NCBI GenBank assembly: GCA_963806935.1
Contig: CAWEAT010000004.1
Span: 124,001-188,000, forward strand
Length of the DNA: 64,000 bases
Direction: 5' to 3'
From: Roseiarcus sp963806935
Lineage (GTDB): Bacteria; Pseudomonadota; Alphaproteobacteria; Rhizobiales; Beijerinckiaceae
Shown here: piece after piece, positions 52,058-61,742 of the stretch
Position numbering within the stretch: position 1 is the first letter of the stretch
Layout of the letters: each line of letters starts with the position of its first letter
Made by a program: the position numbers and the translations under genes
Notes under the pieces: generated by a model
Databases searched by the model: none
What the model was told of the DNA's origin: nothing
Seen by the model: the letters and a program-made list of their open reading frames with translations, nothing else

Positions 52058-52515
52058 CGAATGGCTCCTGAGTCGCGGGGCGGCAGGAGGCTATCCTATC
52101 CGTGCCGTCCAGACGATCAACGCCCGCGCCGCGGCCGGGCGCTCGCGCCGCGCATGGAGCGCAAGGACGCGGGCAGCATTGTCAATGCGATGAGCGTCAT
52201 TGTCTCGGGAGGGTGAAGGGGAGCTTACCGGCCTCACTCGATCGATCGATCGATCGCGAGCTTGGTCCAGCATGGCCTGGCGATCGCTGCCGTTCCGCTC
52301 CGATATCCGCGACTGTCGCCGACGCCGTCCTCCGCCTGCTTTCGCCCTTAAGCCGCTTCATCACCGGGCAGGACCTCCGCGTAAACGCGGGGATGTACAT
52401 GGGCCAAGAGCCTTAAGCAATGCGCAAAGGCGCCCATGGACAGGCAGTCCCGGTTCGCGCATTCTCAGGCGCCTTCCACACGGAGGGGACTCACACATGG
52501 TTGGGGAGCATTTGG
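52058..52515. other. 458-bp intergenic region with TCGA microsatellite
   Basis: No credible gene. It contains a TCGA tetranucleotide run (52238-52256) and a tight hairpin CCGCG-TAAA-CGCGG (52377-52390). A short upstream ORF of eight codons (ATG at 52497, stop overlapping the start of the His-rich peptide gene) may act as a leader. It presumably holds promoters for the divergent monooxygenase and the secreted peptide. Confidence 0.5.
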
Positions 52516-52728
52516 ATGGTTAAGACGTTCGCCGCAATCGGCCTTGGGGCCGTCATCGCCCTTTCGCCTCTCGCCGCGCTGGCGCAGACAACCAGCTCTG
52601 CCCATGCCGGCGGAGGCGGATCCCACAGCAGCCACATGCGCCACCACTCCAACCAGAGCAAGGAGAGGGCGCGCTCGAGCGCGCATCATATGCATCACAT
52701 GAGGACGGGAACCACGCCCAAGAGCTGA
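52516..52728 (+). CDS. Small secreted histidine-rich protein, 70 residues
   Basis: The ATG at 52516 follows GGGGAG. The first 24 residues are a clear Sec signal peptide (IGLGAVIALSPLAALA-Q). The mature peptide of about 46 residues has nine His, including HSSHMRHH and AHHMHHM clusters, with Ser, Arg and Gly. This composition suggests binding of Cu, Ni or Zn ions in the periplasm, but no family is recognised. The eight-codon upstream ORF overlapping its start could regulate translation. Confidence 0.6.
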   Translation: MVKTFAAIGLGAVIALSPLAALAQTTSSAHAGGGGSHSSHMRHHSNQSKERARSSAHHMHHMRTGTTPKS

Positions 52729-52793
52729 TCTGTTCGAGCTGATTTGCCCGATATCGGCGCGCGTTTCAACGCGCGCCGAACGATCCGTGCGGC

Positions 52794-55305
52794 TTAGCCG
52801 ACCGGGCAGGCCTTTGCGCCCCAGATCTCGTCGGCGTATTGCTGAATCGTGCGATCGCTGGAGAATTTGCCCGAGCCTGCGATGTTGAGGATGCTCTTGC
52901 GCGCCCACTCGTCCGGCTTGCGATAGAGATCGCAAAGGGCGTCGTCCGCCTTGAGGTAGGACGTCAGATCGGCGAGATGCATATAGGCGTCGCCGTGGGT
53001 CAAGAGCGCCCCGCGGAGCGGCTCGAAAATGCCTGGCTCGTCCCGGCTGAAATGATCGGAGAAGATCAGATCGAGCGCTTTCCGGGTCTCCGGCTCGTTC
53101 TCGTAGTGCCAGTGCGGGCTGTACCAGGGGCGGCTGTTGGCCACTTCCTCGGCGGTGAGGCCGAACAGGAAGAAATTCTCTTCCCCCGCCTCCTCCACCA
53201 TCTCGATCGTTGCGCCGTCGCGCGTTCCGAGCGTGAGCGCCCCGTTCATCATGAACTTCATGTTGCTGGTGCCGCTCGCTTCATACCCCGCCGTCGAGAT
53301 CTGGTTCGAGACGTCGGCCGCAGGAATGCAGCGTTCGGCGAGCGTGACATTGTATTCCGGAAGGAACACAACTTTCAGCTTTCCCCGAACCGCGGGATCG
53401 TTGTCGATGGTGTCAGCCAGGTTGTTGATGAATTTGATGATCACCTTGGCCAGCTGATAAGCCGGCGCCGCCTTGCCGGCGAAGAAGAACGTTCGCGGCG
53501 GGATGGCGAGGCTGGGATTCTCGCGCAGCCGATCGTAGAGAACGACGATCCTCAAAGCGTTGAGCAACTGCCGCTTGTATTCGTGAATGCGCTTGATCTG
53601 GCAATCGAAGATCGTGTCCGGATCGACGACGATTTCGGTGTGCCGCTTGACCCAGTCGACGAACCTCGCCTTGGCCGCGCGCTTGGCGGCGAGAACCTTC
53701 ATGCGAAACGACGCATCGTCCGCCAGCGGCCGCAGTTCCTTCAATCGGGCGAGGTCGGCGATCCAGGCGTCGCCGATCGACGCGGAAATCGTCTCGGCGA
53801 GAGGCGGATTGGCAAGCCGCAGCCAGCGTCGCGGCGTCACCCCGTTCGTCTTGTTGCTGAAACGCTCGGGAAAAGCCTCCGCGAGATCGCGCACCGTCGT
53901 CTCGCGCAGCAACTTCGAATGAATCGCCGCCACGCCGTTGGTGCTGTGCGAGGCGACAATCGCGAGATTGGCCATCCGGATGTGCTTCGCCTGCCCCTCT
54001 TCGACCAGGCTGATGCGGGCCGCTCGCCCCAGGTCGCCGGGAAAGCGGGCGCGAATGTCGTCCATGAGCCTGCGGTTGATCTCGTAGATGATCTCGAGAT
54101 GACGCGGAATGAGGAAACCCATCCATTCGACCGGCCAGCGTTCAAGCGCCTCGGGCAAGAGCGTATGGTTGGTGTAGGCGAGCGTGCGCTTGGTCAGATC
54201 GAAGGCCTCGTCCCACCCGAGCCGCGCTTCGTCGAGCAGAATGCGCATGAGCTCCGGGGCCGCGAGCGCTGGATGGGTATCGTTCATCTGGATCGCGGCC
54301 TTGTCGGGCAGCGTCCGCCAGTCCGAGTTTGATTGGCGGAATCGACGAACGATATCGCCGAGCGAACAGGCGACGAGGAAATATTCCTGCATAAGCCTGA
54401 GTTCGCGTCCCTGCACCGTGTGATCGTCGGGATAGAGGACCCGCGTCAGCGATTCCGCGTTGAGCGCTTCGGCGATCGAGGCAACGAAATCGCCGCCGCT
54501 GAACCGCTGAAAGTCGAACCCCTCAGATGCTGTGGCGCTCCACAGCCTGAGCGTGTTGACCGTCTCGCCGCCATAGCCGACCACCGGCCGGTCATAGGGG
54601 ACGCCGACGAGGCTGGAGGGGCTGTTCGGGATCATCCTCAACACGCCCTGACGCAATTCGAATGAGCATCCGAACGTCACCTCAATGCTTTCGGCGGGGC
54701 GCACGATCTCCCACGGATCGGGATGTTTGAGCCAGTTGTCCGGGCGCTCCTCCTGCCAGCCGTTGCGGATCTCCTGCTGGAAGATGCCATGCTCGTAGCG
54801 CAGCCCGTAGCCCATCGCCGGCAATCGCATCGTCGCCATCGAGTTCGAGGAAGCAGGCCGCGAGCCGCCCGAGACCGCCATTGCCCAATCCGGCGTCGGG
54901 CTCCTCGTGCAGAATCTCCCACCATTCGCGACCGTCGGCGCCGAAACTCGCCGCGACGATCGGATCGAGCATGAGGTTCATGACATTGTTGCCGAGCGAG
55001 CGGCCAATGAGAAACTCGATCGAGAGATAGTAGATCCACTTCGGATTTTCGTGGGCATAGGTTTTGTTGGTGCGCAGCCACCGGTCCGAGAGAATGTCTC
55101 TCACCGCGCGGGCTGCGCCCTTGTAGCGCTCGCGCGTGTTGGCCGTCTCGGGTTCGACGATATTGTCGAATCTCAGTCGCCGCTCGAAAAGCGCATCCGG
55201 CGCTCCTGCGAAGCGCGCGGCGCCCAGGCCATACTGGTCAAGGGTCTTGCCGGAGGGAAGGAGGCTCAGCGCCGCCTTGTCGAAAGCCCTCGGTTTGCTT
55301 TCCAT
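52794..55305 (-). pseudogene. glgP: Glycogen/maltodextrin phosphorylase, one frameshift
   Basis: It releases glucose-1-phosphate from glycogen. The N-terminal part (KWIYYLSIEFLIGRSLGNNV, EEPDAGLGNGGLGRLAACFL) is in one frame; an extra base at 54844-54845 shifts the rest (SMATMRLPAMGYGLRYEHG to the stop at 52794). The PLP-lysine region GTSNMKFMMNGALTLGTRDG is intact. The 2512-bp span is one base over; corrected length is about 836 residues, normal for the family. It lies 85 bp downstream of xfp on the same strand, forming an xfp-glgP operon. Confidence 0.92.
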
Positions 55306-55390
55306 CGCTCCGCCCCCGCATCCGGACGGTCTTGATAGCGACCCTCAATGACGCTTTGGCGACGGCAGGTTGGCGCGACGGGCGACGACG

Positions 55391-57817
55391 TCAGGCGTTG
55401 TCTCCACCGGTCGAGGTTGCGCTCCGCGACGGCGCCGCTTGCCCGCCCCAAGCCCAGTCCTTGATCTCCGGCATGTCGTCGCCGTAGCGGCGCACGTAGG
55501 CGTGGTGGTCCATCAGCTTGTCACGAAGCGCCTGCTTCGCGTAGGCCGCGCGGGCGGCGAGGCCGGGCACGCGGTCGATCACGTCCATGACCAGGTGAAA
55601 CCGGTCGAGGTCATTGAGGACACACATGTCGAACGGCGTGGTCGTCGTCCCCTCTTCCTTGTAGCCGCGGACATGAATGTTGTCGTGTCCGTGCCGCCGG
55701 TAGGTCAACCGGTGGATCAGCCACGGATAGCCGTGGAAGGCGAAAATGATCGGCTTGTCGGTGGTGAACAGCGCGTCGAAGTCGCGGTCGTTGAGCCCGT
55801 GCGGATGCTCGCTCGGCGGCTGGAGGCGCATCAGGTCGACGATATTGATCACCCGCACTTTGGTCTCGGGCGTATGCTGGCGCATAAGATCGACGGCGGC
55901 GAGCGTCTCCAGCGTAGGGACGTCGCCGCAGCAGGCCATGACGACATCAGGCTCGCCGCCGCGATCGCTGCTCGCCCATTCCCAGATCCCCAGGCCCGCC
56001 GTGCAATGCTTGATCGCCTGATCCATGGTCAGCCATTGCGGCGCCGGTTGCTTTCCCGCGACGATCACGTTGACGTAGTTCCGGCTTTTCAGACAGTGAT
56101 CGGTGACCGAGAGCAGGCAATTCGCATCCGGCGGCAGGTAGACGCGCACGACCTCGGCCTTCTTGTTCATGACATGGTCGATGAAGCCCGGGTCCTGATG
56201 CGAGAAGCCGTTGTGGTCCTGGCGCCAGACGTGGCTCGATAGAAGGTAATTGAGCGAGGCGATCGGCCGGCGCCACTCGATGTCGTCGCAGATCTTCAGC
56301 CATTTTGCGTGCTGGTTGAACATCGAATCGATGATGTGGATGAAAGCCTCGTAGCAGGAGAAAAAGCCATGCCGACCGGTCAGCAGATAACCCTCGAGCC
56401 AGCCCTGGCACTGGTGCTCGCTTAAGACCTCCATCACCCGGCCGTCGGGCGCCAGATGGTCGTCGTAGGAGAAGGTCTCAGCGGCCCAGGCGCGGTTGGT
56501 GACTTCGAGCACGTCCTGCCAGCGGTTTGAGTTGTTCTCGTCCGGGCTGAACAGGCGAAAGTTGCGCTGCTCGAGATTGAGCTTCATCACGTCGCGCAAA
56601 AATCCGCCCATGACCCGGGTCGCCTCCGCGCTCGAACCGCCCGGCGAAGGGACGTCGACCGCGTAGTCGCAGAAGTCGGGCAGTCTGAGGTCGTGCAGCA
56701 CCGAGCCGCCGTTCGCGTGCGGATTGGCGCTCATGCGGCGCGTTCCGGTCGGCGGCAACGCCGCGAGCTCGGGGATCAGGCGGCCGCTCGCGTCGAACAG
56801 CTCGTCCGGCCGGTAGCTCTTCATCCAGTTCTCCAGGATGCGGACATGCTCAGGGTGGCCCCGCATGGCGCTCATCGGCACCTGGTGCGAGCGCCAGTAG
56901 CCCTCCTCCCGCTTGCCGTCGATCTCCTTGGGACAGGTCCAGCCCTTTGGAGTGCGCATGACGATCATCGGCCACGATGGGCGTTTCGAGAAGCCGTTGC
57001 GCCGCGCTTCCTTCTGGATGCCGTGGATGTCGTTGACGACCACGTCGAGCGTCTTCGCCATCAATTGATGCATCGTCGCGGGATCGTCGCCCTCGACGAA
57101 ATGCGGACGATAACCGTAGCCGCGCATCAGGTTTTCGAGCTCGTCGTGGGGGATGCGCGAGAGGACGGTCGGGTTAGCGATCTTGTAGCCGTTGAGATGC
57201 AGGATCGGAAGGACCGCGCCGTCGCTGACCGGATTGAGGAATTTGTTCGAATGCCAGCTGGTCGCGAGCGGTCCTGTCTCCGCCTCGCCGTCGCCGATGA
57301 CGCAGGCGGCAATCAGGTCCGGGTTGTCGAACACCGCGCCGTAAGCGTGCGACATCGAATAGCCGAGCTCGCCGCCTTCGTGGATGGAGCCAGGCGTCTC
57401 CGGCGCCACATGACTCGGTATGCCTCCGGGGAACGAGAACTGGGTGAAGAGGCGCTTCATGCCCGCCTCGTCCTCGGAGATGTTCGGATAGACCTCGCTG
57501 TATGTGCCCTCGAGATAGGCGTTCGCGACGATCCCCGGGCCGCCGTGGCCAGGGCCGATCACGTAGATCATGTCAAGGTCGTGCTTCTTGATCAGGCGAT
57601 TGAGGTGGGCGTAGATGAAATTGAGGCCCGGCGTGGTGCCCCAGTGGCCGAGGAGCCGCGGCTTGATGTGCTCCTCTTTGAGCGGTTCGCGCAGCAATGG
57701 GTTGTCGAAGAGATAGATCTGACCGACAGAGAGATAGTTGGCGGCGCGCCAATAGGCGTCGATGAGCGCGGCTTCCTTTGCCGGCAACACGGTTGGCGAC
57801 TTGACCTTGGCGGCCAT
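55391..57817 (-). CDS. xfp: Xylulose-5-phosphate/fructose-6-phosphate phosphoketolase
   Basis: 808 residues from the ATG at 57817 (GGGAGGG upstream). ThDP enzyme that cleaves xylulose-5-P or fructose-6-P with phosphate to acetyl-P. IGPGHGGPGIVANAYLEGTY, GELGYSMSHAYGAVFDNP, the ThDP-binding GDGEAETGPLATSW and FSHQDPGFIDHVMNKK are diagnostic. In methylotrophs and phototrophs it gives a carbon-saving route to acetyl-CoA. The pairing with glycogen phosphorylase suggests breakdown of stored glycogen through acetyl-P; ackA/pta are not in this window. Confidence 0.96.
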   Translation of the reverse strand: MAAKVKSPTVLPAKEAALIDAYWRAANYLSVGQIYLFDNPLLREPLKEEHIKPRLLGHWGTTPGLNFIYAHLNRLIKKHDLDMIYVIGPGHGGPGIVANAYLEGTYSEVYPNISEDEAGMKRLFTQFSFPGGIPSHVAPETPGSIHEGGELGYSMSHAYGAVFDNPDLIAACVIGDGEAETGPLATSWHSNKFLNPVSDGAVLPILHLNGYKIANPTVLSRIPHDELENLMRGYGYRPHFVEGDDPATMHQLMAKTLDVVVNDIHGIQKEARRNGFSKRPSWPMIVMRTPKGWTCPKEIDGKREEGYWRSHQVPMSAMRGHPEHVRILENWMKSYRPDELFDASGRLIPELAALPPTGTRRMSANPHANGGSVLHDLRLPDFCDYAVDVPSPGGSSAEATRVMGGFLRDVMKLNLEQRNFRLFSPDENNSNRWQDVLEVTNRAWAAETFSYDDHLAPDGRVMEVLSEHQCQGWLEGYLLTGRHGFFSCYEAFIHIIDSMFNQHAKWLKICDDIEWRRPIASLNYLLSSHVWRQDHNGFSHQDPGFIDHVMNKKAEVVRVYLPPDANCLLSVTDHCLKSRNYVNVIVAGKQPAPQWLTMDQAIKHCTAGLGIWEWASSDRGGEPDVVMACCGDVPTLETLAAVDLMRQHTPETKVRVINIVDLMRLQPPSEHPHGLNDRDFDALFTTDKPIIFAFHGYPWLIHRLTYRRHGHDNIHVRGYKEEGTTTTPFDMCVLNDLDRFHLVMDVIDRVPGLAARAAYAKQALRDKLMDHHAYVRRYGDDMPEIKDWAWGGQAAPSRSATSTGGDNA

Positions 57818-58036
57818 GGCATGCCCTCCCGATGTGAGCTTAGGCGGTTGTCCGGGCCAGATACTCCTCGATCGATGACATTTGAGCAACAGGCGCGGCG
57901 CGTCAGCTGCGGAGAGATGCACGGCGAATCGTCGACCCCGGATCCGTCCCCTCGCATACCGCTAGTCTAGCCGCGGCCCGGGCGGAGCGGTAGATTCACC
58001 TGCAGCAAACCGGGCAACCGCCAAAGATCAAAGCTC

Positions 58037-59089
58037 ATGGATGCGCAGGCTATTCCGCTGAAGACCACCGGAAGGCGTTTCGTCCGCGCGGTCGGGATTT
58101 TCGCCCGTTCCGAAGCGGGCGGAAGAGCCAAGCTGATTTTCGCGACGCTCGTTCTGCTGCTCTGCGCCTCGAACGGGCTCAACGTCGTCAACAGCTATGT
58201 CGGTCGCAACTTCATGACCGCGATCGCCGATCGCAACATGTCCGGCTTCGTCGGCCAGGCCTTTCTTTATGTCGGCGTCTTCGCCGCCTTGACCGTCGTC
58301 GCGGTGATTGCGCGCTTCGGCGAGGAGCGTCTCGGCCTCCTGTGGCGCGACACCATGACGCGGGGGATCATCAAGCGCTACCTCGCAGATGGCGCATACC
58401 AGCGCCTCAACGCCGCCGGCGGGATCGCCAATCCGGACCAGCGCATCTCCGAAGATGTGCGCGCCTTCACCGTGACGACGCTCTCCTTCACGTTGATGGG
58501 CCTCAACAGCGTTTTCACAATCGTCGCCTTCTCTGGGGTTCTATGGACGATCAGCCCGGCCCTGTTCGGCGTCGCTGTGCTCTACGCGGCGGCCGGCTCG
58601 CTTTTCACGTTCCTGCTCGGGCGCCCGCTCCTCAGACTCAACTACGACCAGCTGGACATGGAGGCGAGCTTCCGCTCCGCGCTCATCGACGTGCGAAACA
58701 ACGCCGACGCAATTGCCGAGGCGAAAGAAGAGGAGACACAGAAGGCCCTCCTGCTGACCCGGCTCGACGACCTTGTCGCAAACTTCCGCAGGATAACCTC
58801 GATCAACCGCAATGTCGGGTTCTTCACCACCGGCTACAACTGGATGATCCAGATCATCCCCGCGCTCATCATCGCGCCCGCCTTCATCGAGGGCAAAATC
58901 GAATTCGGCGTCATCACCCAGTCGGCGATGGCGTTCTCAACTCTCGTCGCCGCCTTCTCCCTCATCGTGACCCAGTTCCAGTCGCTGTCGAGTTTCGCGG
59001 CGGTCGTGGCTCGTTTAAGCGGGCTCGTCGAAGCCGTCGGACAAACCGGCTATCCCAGGCCGAGCGAGGCGGGGGCCGGGGACGAATGA
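58037..59089 (+). CDS. ABC transporter membrane domain (YddA/SbmA-like), no ATPase domain
   Basis: 350 residues forming only the transmembrane half of the ABC_membrane_2 family (RRFVRAVGIFARSEAGGRAK; VVNSYVGRNFMTAIADRN; FRSALIDVRNNADAIAEAKE). Full-length YddA-type proteins carry a C-terminal nucleotide-binding domain of 200-250 residues; here the chain ends soon after SLSSFAAVVARLSGLVE. No Walker motifs occur in any frame downstream. SbmA/BacA-type relatives also lack the domain and work by proton gradient, so it may be functional. Substrate unknown. Divergent from xfp. Confidence 0.8.
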   Translation: MDAQAIPLKTTGRRFVRAVGIFARSEAGGRAKLIFATLVLLLCASNGLNVVNSYVGRNFMTAIADRNMSGFVGQAFLYVGVFAALTVVAVIARFGEERLGLLWRDTMTRGIIKRYLADGAYQRLNAAGGIANPDQRISEDVRAFTVTTLSFTLMGLNSVFTIVAFSGVLWTISPALFGVAVLYAAAGSLFTFLLGRPLLRLNYDQLDMEASFRSALIDVRNNADAIAEAKEEETQKALLLTRLDDLVANFRRITSINRNVGFFTTGYNWMIQIIPALIIAPAFIEGKIEFGVITQSAMAFSTLVAAFSLIVTQFQSLSSFAAVVARLSGLVEAVGQTGYPRPSEAGAGDE

Positions 59090-59228
59090 ATCGAGCCTTT
59101 GCTCTCGCCGCGGCCGGCGCAAAGCGGAGGTTTCCCATTGCAAGAGGCCAAAATCTCCGCTCAAACTGGCCGTCGCGCGCTCGAACGGGACAGCAACAAA
59201 GAGCGCAAATCCCGGGAGGACATGACCC

Positions 59229-59624
59229 ATGCTGACACGACGGGCTTTCGCTGCTTGCGCCTTGTGCGCGGCGGGCGGTTTCCTGGCCACCGGGGCGGAC
59301 GCGCAAGCGCCCGGTTTCAAACGCACGCTCCTCAAGCAGACCGACGGGCCGGTCGAGGGCTATGTGACGATCGAGATGCGGGTCGACATCGACCCGAACG
59401 TAACGGTTGCGCGCCACACGCATCCCGGCATCGAAACAGGCTATCTCGCCGAAGGGGGCATCGAACTGACCATCGACGGACAGGGAACGCTCAAGCTTCG
59501 GCCGGGCGATGGCTTCCAGGTGCCGACCGCCACGCCGCATGGCGGACCGAACGGGCCGGCCAAGACAGTTGTCATTTCGACCTACGTGGTCGAGAAGGGC
59601 AAGCCGCTTGCTTCGCCCGCATGA
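59229..59624 (+). CDS. Exported cupin-domain protein
   Basis: 131 residues with an N-terminal RR-containing signal sequence (LTRRAFAACALCAAGGFLAT, Sec or Tat) and a single cupin barrel: HTHPGIETGYLAEGG and LRPGDGFQVPTATPHGG, including the His residues that usually bind metal. It is probably periplasmic. Small exported cupins of this type are of unknown function. It is followed 18 bp later by a methyltransferase gene. Confidence 0.85.
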   Translation: MLTRRAFAACALCAAGGFLATGADAQAPGFKRTLLKQTDGPVEGYVTIEMRVDIDPNVTVARHTHPGIETGYLAEGGIELTIDGQGTLKLRPGDGFQVPTATPHGGPNGPAKTVVISTYVVEKGKPLASPA

Positions 59625-59642
59625 GCCGGCAAAGGAAGAGCC

Positions 59643-60513
59643 ATGTCCGCCGCCCCGCCGATGCATGCCGATAACGCCGCCCAGGTCGATTACTGGAATC
59701 GCACCGCCGGACAGCGATGGACGGACCGCCAGGAGGAGCAGGACCTGGTGCTGCGTCCCGTTTCCGACCTGCTCATTGCGGCGGCGGATGCGAAATCCGG
59801 CGACCAGGTCATCGACGTCGGTTGCGGCTGCGGCGCTACGACGATCGACTTCGCGGCCCGCGTCAGTCCGCGTGGCGAAGTCCTGGGGCTCGACATTTCC
59901 GAGCCGATGCTGAAGCGCGCACGAGAGCGCGCGCCAAAGAGCCTGCCGGCCCGGTTCGCTCTCGCCGACGCCACGGTCTACGATTTCGAGCCTGAGTGGG
60001 CCGATCTCGCGGTGTCCCGATTCGGCGTCATGTTCTTTGCCAATCCCGCCGGATCCTTCGCCAATCTGCGCAAGGGTCTCAAGCCCGGCGCGCGCCTCGC
60101 CTTCGTATGCTGGCGCGAGGCAAAGCAAAATCCGTGGATGATGATCCCGCTGCGCGAAGCAAGGAAGCACGCCCCTCCCCTGCCCGAGGCCAACCCCGAG
60201 GACCCGGGTCCGTTCGCTTTCGCCGACGATAGCGCGCGTGCGCCGCATTTTGAGCGCGGCCGGGTTCGCCGACGTCGCCGTTACCGCGCAGGATCTTGAT
60301 CTCGATATCGCCATCGGCCGCGGCCTCGACGCCGCCGTGGCCGGCGCAATGGGGATCGGACCAACCAGCCGCATTCTCGATGGCCAGCCCGAAGCCGTTC
60401 GCGCCGCCGCAACCCAAGACATCCGCAAGGCTCTGGCCGAGCGCGCGCAGGGAGACAGCGTGCCGCTCGGCGCGGCCGTCTGGATGGTGACCGCGGTCAA
60501 TCCCGGCCAGTGA
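59643..60513 (+). pseudogene. Class I SAM-dependent methyltransferase, one frameshift
   Basis: Rossmann methyltransferase with motif I VIDVGCGCGATTIDFA, then GLDISEPMLKRARERAP and LKPGARLAFVCWRE. The frame is good to PGPFAFADD, then one extra A at 60231 shifts it. The continuation ARVRRILSAAGFADVAVTAQ to the stop at 60513 is in the next frame. The 871-bp span is one base over; corrected length is about 289 residues. Substrate unknown. It is convergent with the lipid A acyltransferase gene. Confidence 0.85.
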
Positions 60514-60621
60514 CGCGCACGCACGAAAACCCGCGTCGTGCGCGTCGTCCCACATCCCGCATCATCCCAATCTAGGCCCACCGCGCCTCGACCGCGTCTG
60601 GCGCCGAGCTGCGGTAGGGGG

Positions 60622-61492
60622 TTACCCCCACTTCCGATGCGCCCACATCCATTGCTCCGGCGCCTCGCGGATGAAAGCCTCGTACTGGAGTTGCAGCGTT
60701 TGCGTCGCCACGAGCGCGTCCGCATCGCTGTCGCTCGTGTGCGGCATGAAAATGGGCGCGATACGGATGCTGAAACGCGCGCCCGGACGGCGAAATGCAG
60801 CGCCGGCGTAAAGTGGTACGCCCGTTGTGCGGGCGAGGAGGGCGGGAAAGACGTTTGAACGCGCGGGTTTTCCGAAGAAGGGCACAAGCGCTCCGCGATC
60901 GTCTCGAAGATCGGCAAGAAAGCATGGGCAGGCTCCATCCTTGATGGCGCGCAAAAGAGCGCGCGCGGTCATGGGAGTCTCTGGACATCAAACCGGCTTT
61001 GTAGAGCGGCTCGCGCATGCTGTGCAGGAGTGCTTCGACATGCGGATTGGATAGGCGCTGATAAACGCCAATGAGGGAAACGCCGAGCCGCTGGCCGCCG
61101 TGCGCCAAAATCTCCCAATTTCCCAAATGAAGTCCGCAGACAATGAAGGGCTTCGCGCCGCGCGCCGCTTCGTCGAAACCCTCCACTGGCTCGAAGACGA
61201 TGCGGTCGCCCTTCGTTAGCGCTTTGATATGAAGGCTCTCGGCGAAGGTTCGCCCAAGATTTTCCCACATTGCGGCGGCGATTGCCTTGCGCTCGCCCGG
61301 CGACTTCTCGGGGAAGGCCAATTCAAGATTCGCGAGGGCGCGCTTTTGTCGACCAAGAAACGGGGCGATGAGGCGCCAGAGGTTTCCCGAGAGCCATGAA
61401 GCCGTCTGCACAGGCAAGGCGCGCGTCATGCCTATCGCCACCCAGAGCGCCGCAAGTTCAAGGCGAAGACGCAAGATATTGAAAAGCTTCAT
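60622..61492 (-). pseudogene. Lipid A biosynthesis acyltransferase (LpxL/HtrB family), one frameshift
   Basis: Inner-membrane acyltransferase adding a secondary acyl chain to lipid A. The catalytic H-x4-E is HLGNWE in a GLHLGNWEIL context. The frame is good to YKAGLMSRDS, then one extra base in GGG at 60973-60975 shifts it; MTARALLRAIKDGACPC through to the stop at 60622 is in the next frame. The 871-bp span is one base over; corrected length is about 289 residues. The ATG at 61492 lacks a strong ribosome-binding site; a GTG 42 bp upstream is an alternative. Confidence 0.87.
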
Positions 61493-61742
61493 GAGACGGG
61501 CGGCGACCTCGAAAGGACGGCGACTCCGGCCCACGGGCTTATTTCCTATTGTGTTCGCGGATTTTTCGCAACCCTGCGCAAACAGTTTCAAGCTGGCGTC
61601 GATACCGCGAACCGGCAGCTCCGAACCGCCGCATTGGATTCGCTCCCCGATCCGGACTTTTTGCTCTTGACGCAGGGAGCTTGTCCACCTGTTCGGCTGC
61701 AGGGCGGCGTGACCGACAGGAATCTGCTTATCCGCCCCGTCA
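61493..61742. other. 250-bp noncoding region between acyltransferase and Fe-S protein genes
   Basis: No credible gene in any frame; the open frames here are extensions of the acyltransferase reading frame without homology. It presumably holds the promoter of the acyltransferase on the minus strand. Confidence 0.4.
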
